Part shown: positions 62,067 through 64,000 of the stretch, piece by piece | Layout: each line of letters opens with the position of its first letter | How positions within the stretch are numbered: position 1 is the first letter of the stretch | Origin: JAMLJG01 sp035327585 | GTDB taxonomy: Bacteria; Verrucomicrobiota; Kiritimatiellia; CAIVKH01 | Assembly: GCA_035327585.1 (NCBI GenBank) | Contig: DAOLDD010000019.1 | Span: 1-64,000 of the forward strand | DNA length: 64,000 nucleotides | Direction: 5' to 3' | The notes under the pieces: generated by a model | Database searches by the model: none | Told to the model about the DNA's origin: nothing | Seen by the model: only the letters and a program-made list of their open reading frames with translations | Made by a program: the position numbers and the translations under genes

Positions 62067-64000
62067 GGCCTCACCACCTGCGCCGGGTCGCCGAAGAGGT
62101 TGTAGAAGAGGAGTTCCTGGGAGTTGGGTGACACGCCCGAGAGGTCCAACAGACCTGCATCAACGGAATCGCCCATTCGCTGCCGCGAAATTCCGTTGGT
62201 GAAATAACGATAGAAGCCGTCGGCAAAATTTCTGGCAGCTTCATTCACACTCAAGGCCGATGCAGACAGGACGGCGGAGGCGCCGCGGTTGTGTTCCCGT
62301 TCAATCAGTCGTTCCGCCATCGACTGGTTCGTCGGATTCGCGAATGCGCCGTTTCCGCATGTCCAAATTGTGAAAATGGGTTGGCTGACGCTATTCGCCA
62401 GCCGCGCAACGTGGGACGTATCAAAACCAACAGCCCAATCATTATTCCAACCATGCCCAAAATAGCTGACGGCAAAAACCGGTCCGGAAGGCGTGGACGC
62501 ATTGATCGTATTGGTAATGGTGGCGATGACAGTCGCCGAGTTGGCTCCATTAAAGTAGGCGCGGGTATTCGTGCTCATGCCGGCCTTCAACAGGTTGGTA
62601 TGCACGTGGGTGTCGGAGACCGACTGGAAGTCGTTGGGCGGCCCGTTGGTGTCGGCGACGATCAACGCCTTTCCTCGCCACGATGCCGAGGTTGAGGCGC
62701 TTTCGTAGTTCACAATACGCGTCACCGCCGCGGTGACGTGGGCATGGGTCCGCAGGGGCAGCCTGCCGATCTGAACATCGCGCAGGAAATCAGCACCGTT
62801 CACCGTCGCCAACCAGCCGTCCTGTGCACAATACTCAAAAGCACCTGCGCCAAGGTAGACAGGCAATAAATCGGTGGGATTGGCCAGGCCATGATAATTC
62901 TTGGGGTCGTAACTCCCGTCACCGACCAAGAGCACATATTTCGGCGGCGGACTCGACCAGTGATGAAAGGCGTAGCCGATGAATTGCTTGATCGTACGGG
63001 CATCCTTGATGCCATAGCTGAATTCGTCGTAGACACTTTCGATCGGCACCATCAGCGTGCGCATGCCGTCGCGGGCGCGATGCTTCGCGAGCTGGTAAGC
63101 GCCGGTGGACAGCGAGGAGTGCGTGATGAAGAGATAGTCGGCCTGTCGCGCGGTGTTCGTGAAATCGCGGAACTGCACGGGCGATGAAATGACGATGTCG
63201 ACGAGCGTCGTGGGCGACGCAAGCCAGAAGCGATTCGTGCCGAACGCAAAGTCCGCCCAACGCACGTGGCCCGTCGCGCCGTTCGATTCAACGGTGAAGT
63301 TAGTGAGACGCACCGGACGATCAGGATTCGTGATGTCGAGCAACCACGGCGTTTCGTTCGTATTCCAGGGCGCGGCGGCATAGTTGTTGGAGATGGGAAC
63401 ACCATGGAAGGAAACTTGGCCATTGCGTACGCGATTGCTGGCCATGTAGAGGATCTCCATCCACTCCAGTGAGGCCACATCCGTAGCGCCGGTGAACACC
63501 TGGCGCAATTGGACGGTGTTCATTCCATTGCTCATGGCGGACTGCGCCACATAATTGGTCGCGAGATGGAAATTCATCCCGTCGTAGAGCGAAGTTTGCA
63601 CGCCCTGCGCGTTGATTGCGAAGCGGGTGGCGTGATTGCTGGCGGTACGCCCCCATAGGGCAAGATGAACGGTCACCGTGCCCATCGGGCTTGGATCCGG
63701 CGTTGAGATAAAAACGTTGGTGGCATTCGTAAAAATATTGTGCGAGATCCAGTGATCGAAGGAGGCATCGGTTGGTCGATAGGTTGGGACAAAAATGCTC
63801 TTCCGCTCGTAGCGCACGGTGCGCCAATGCGACGTGCGCTCCGTCCACCCCGGCTGGGGCGCGGCGTTTCGGGACGTCATGCGCAGCCCGGAGCCGCCAC
63901 GGCCGAGCCAGTAGGTGTTGGTGACGGTCCAATAGCCGTCGTGCGGCCAGCCGTAGAACACGGCGAAATCGTTGGTGGACCATGTCCCTTCACTGCTGAC
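62063..64000 (-). CDS. C25 (gingipain-like) cysteine peptidase, 5' end beyond window
   Basis: The reading frame is open to the right edge, so the N-terminus is missing; about 645 residues are visible. The C25 core has KYVLLVGDGSYDPKNY, the catalytic His in SYFGHGWNNDW and the catalytic Cys in IWTCGNGAFANP. The upstream part is beta-rich, as in the pro-region of this family. Such peptidases are secreted; in Bacteroidota they use the type IX system. No sorting domain is seen at the C-terminus here, which ends FYNLFGDPAQVVRP. It is coupled to the downstream secreted protein. Confidence 0.85.
   Translation of the reverse strand, partial: VSSEGTWSTNDFAVFYGWPHDGYWTVTNTYWLGRGGSGLRMTSRNAAPQPGWTERTSHWRTVRYERKSIFVPTYRPTDASFDHWISHNIFTNATNVFISTPDPSPMGTVTVHLALWGRTASNHATRFAINAQGVQTSLYDGMNFHLATNYVAQSAMSNGMNTVQLRQVFTGATDVASLEWMEILYMASNRVRNGQVSFHGVPISNNYAAAPWNTNETPWLLDITNPDRPVRLTNFTVESNGATGHVRWADFAFGTNRFWLASPTTLVDIVISSPVQFRDFTNTARQADYLFITHSSLSTGAYQLAKHRARDGMRTLMVPIESVYDEFSYGIKDARTIKQFIGYAFHHWSSPPPKYVLLVGDGSYDPKNYHGLANPTDLLPVYLGAGAFEYCAQDGWLATVNGADFLRDVQIGRLPLRTHAHVTAAVTRIVNYESASTSASWRGKALIVADTNGPPNDFQSVSDTHVHTNLLKAGMSTNTRAYFNGANSATVIATITNTINASTPSGPVFAVSYFGHGWNNDWAVGFDTSHVARLANSVSQPIFTIWTCGNGAFANPTNQSMAERLIEREHNRGASAVLSASALSVNEAARNFADGFYRYFTNGISRQRMGDSVDAGLLDLSGVSPNSQELLFYNLFGDPAQVVRP

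Overview
The window is GC-rich, densely coded bacterial DNA with one run of 100 Ns at 39339-39438, so it is a scaffold, probably from a metagenome-assembled or draft genome. The gene content is Gram-negative: lipid A kinase LpxK, heptosyltransferase, ADP-heptose genes, lipoproteins with lipoboxes and a C25-type secreted peptidase. There are many Gfo/Idh, sugar-isomerase, SPFH and PEGA/HEAT proteins and very many small palindromic repeats. Together these suggest the PVC superphylum, most likely Verrucomicrobiota/Kiritimatiellota. That placement is inference from overall character; there is no rRNA or other decisive marker, and I see no tRNA.

Layout. 185-805 encodes a TRIC/UPF0126 membrane protein. 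844-6961 is a complete late biotin pathway: bioB divergent from bioF-bioH-bioC-bioD, then bioA, with repeat elements between and inside the genes. 7031-7989 holds an undecaprenol/diacylglycerol kinase and a ParE-type toxin-antitoxin pair. 8116-13578 is a three-gene pyruvate dehydrogenase complex (aceE-aceF-lpdA). 13752-18637 carries a formylglycine-generating-enzyme-like lipoprotein, small unknown proteins, a sugar isomerase/epimerase and a Gfo/Idh oxidoreductase. 18634-21626 has two glycosyltransferases and a GDP-fucose-synthase-like epimerase. 21639-25515 has a dienelactone hydrolase, rpmI-rplT, a secreted protein and nagB. 25567-26240 is a VapBC-like pair. 26324-32967 contains a YdcF protein, thrC, a HEAT lipoprotein coupled to an 11-repeat secreted protein, a DUF456 protein and a CsgG/PEGA protein.

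33083-39261 is a minus-strand LPS-core operon: lpxK, waaF, a WaaE-like GT2, a GT4, and an LPS-kinase/glycosidase-like fusion. The gap follows. 39439-46079 is a tightly coupled plus-strand operon of an ABC-2 permease, three SPFH/band-7 proteins and a His-rich P1B-type ATPase. I think this is the most interesting system in the window. 46179-52570 has purK and purE bracketing a histidine kinase / response regulator / hybrid kinase set. 52572-56519 has a SWIM-SNF2 helicase and an ERCC4/HhH nuclease. 56514-58620 has hldD, a nucleotidyltransferase-fold protein and rfaE2; these should supply the ADP-heptose used by waaF. 58728-61153 has icd and a second nucleotidyltransferase-family protein. 61212-64000 has a secreted Ca-motif protein and a C25 peptidase that runs off the right edge.

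Two genome-wide features stand out. First, many genes have a recognisable -10 box ending about 6 nt before the start codon (nagB, purE, purK, the DUF6941 gene, the 23265 gene and others), which points to leaderless transcripts. Second, several unrelated repeat families recur: a 28-bp REP-like unit, paired ACGTCTG boxes 31-32 bp apart, heptanucleotide tandem arrays, ~10-bp-period hairpins and a MITE-like composite. Some of these have entered coding sequences (bioA, purK, lipoprotein genes) without breaking the frame.
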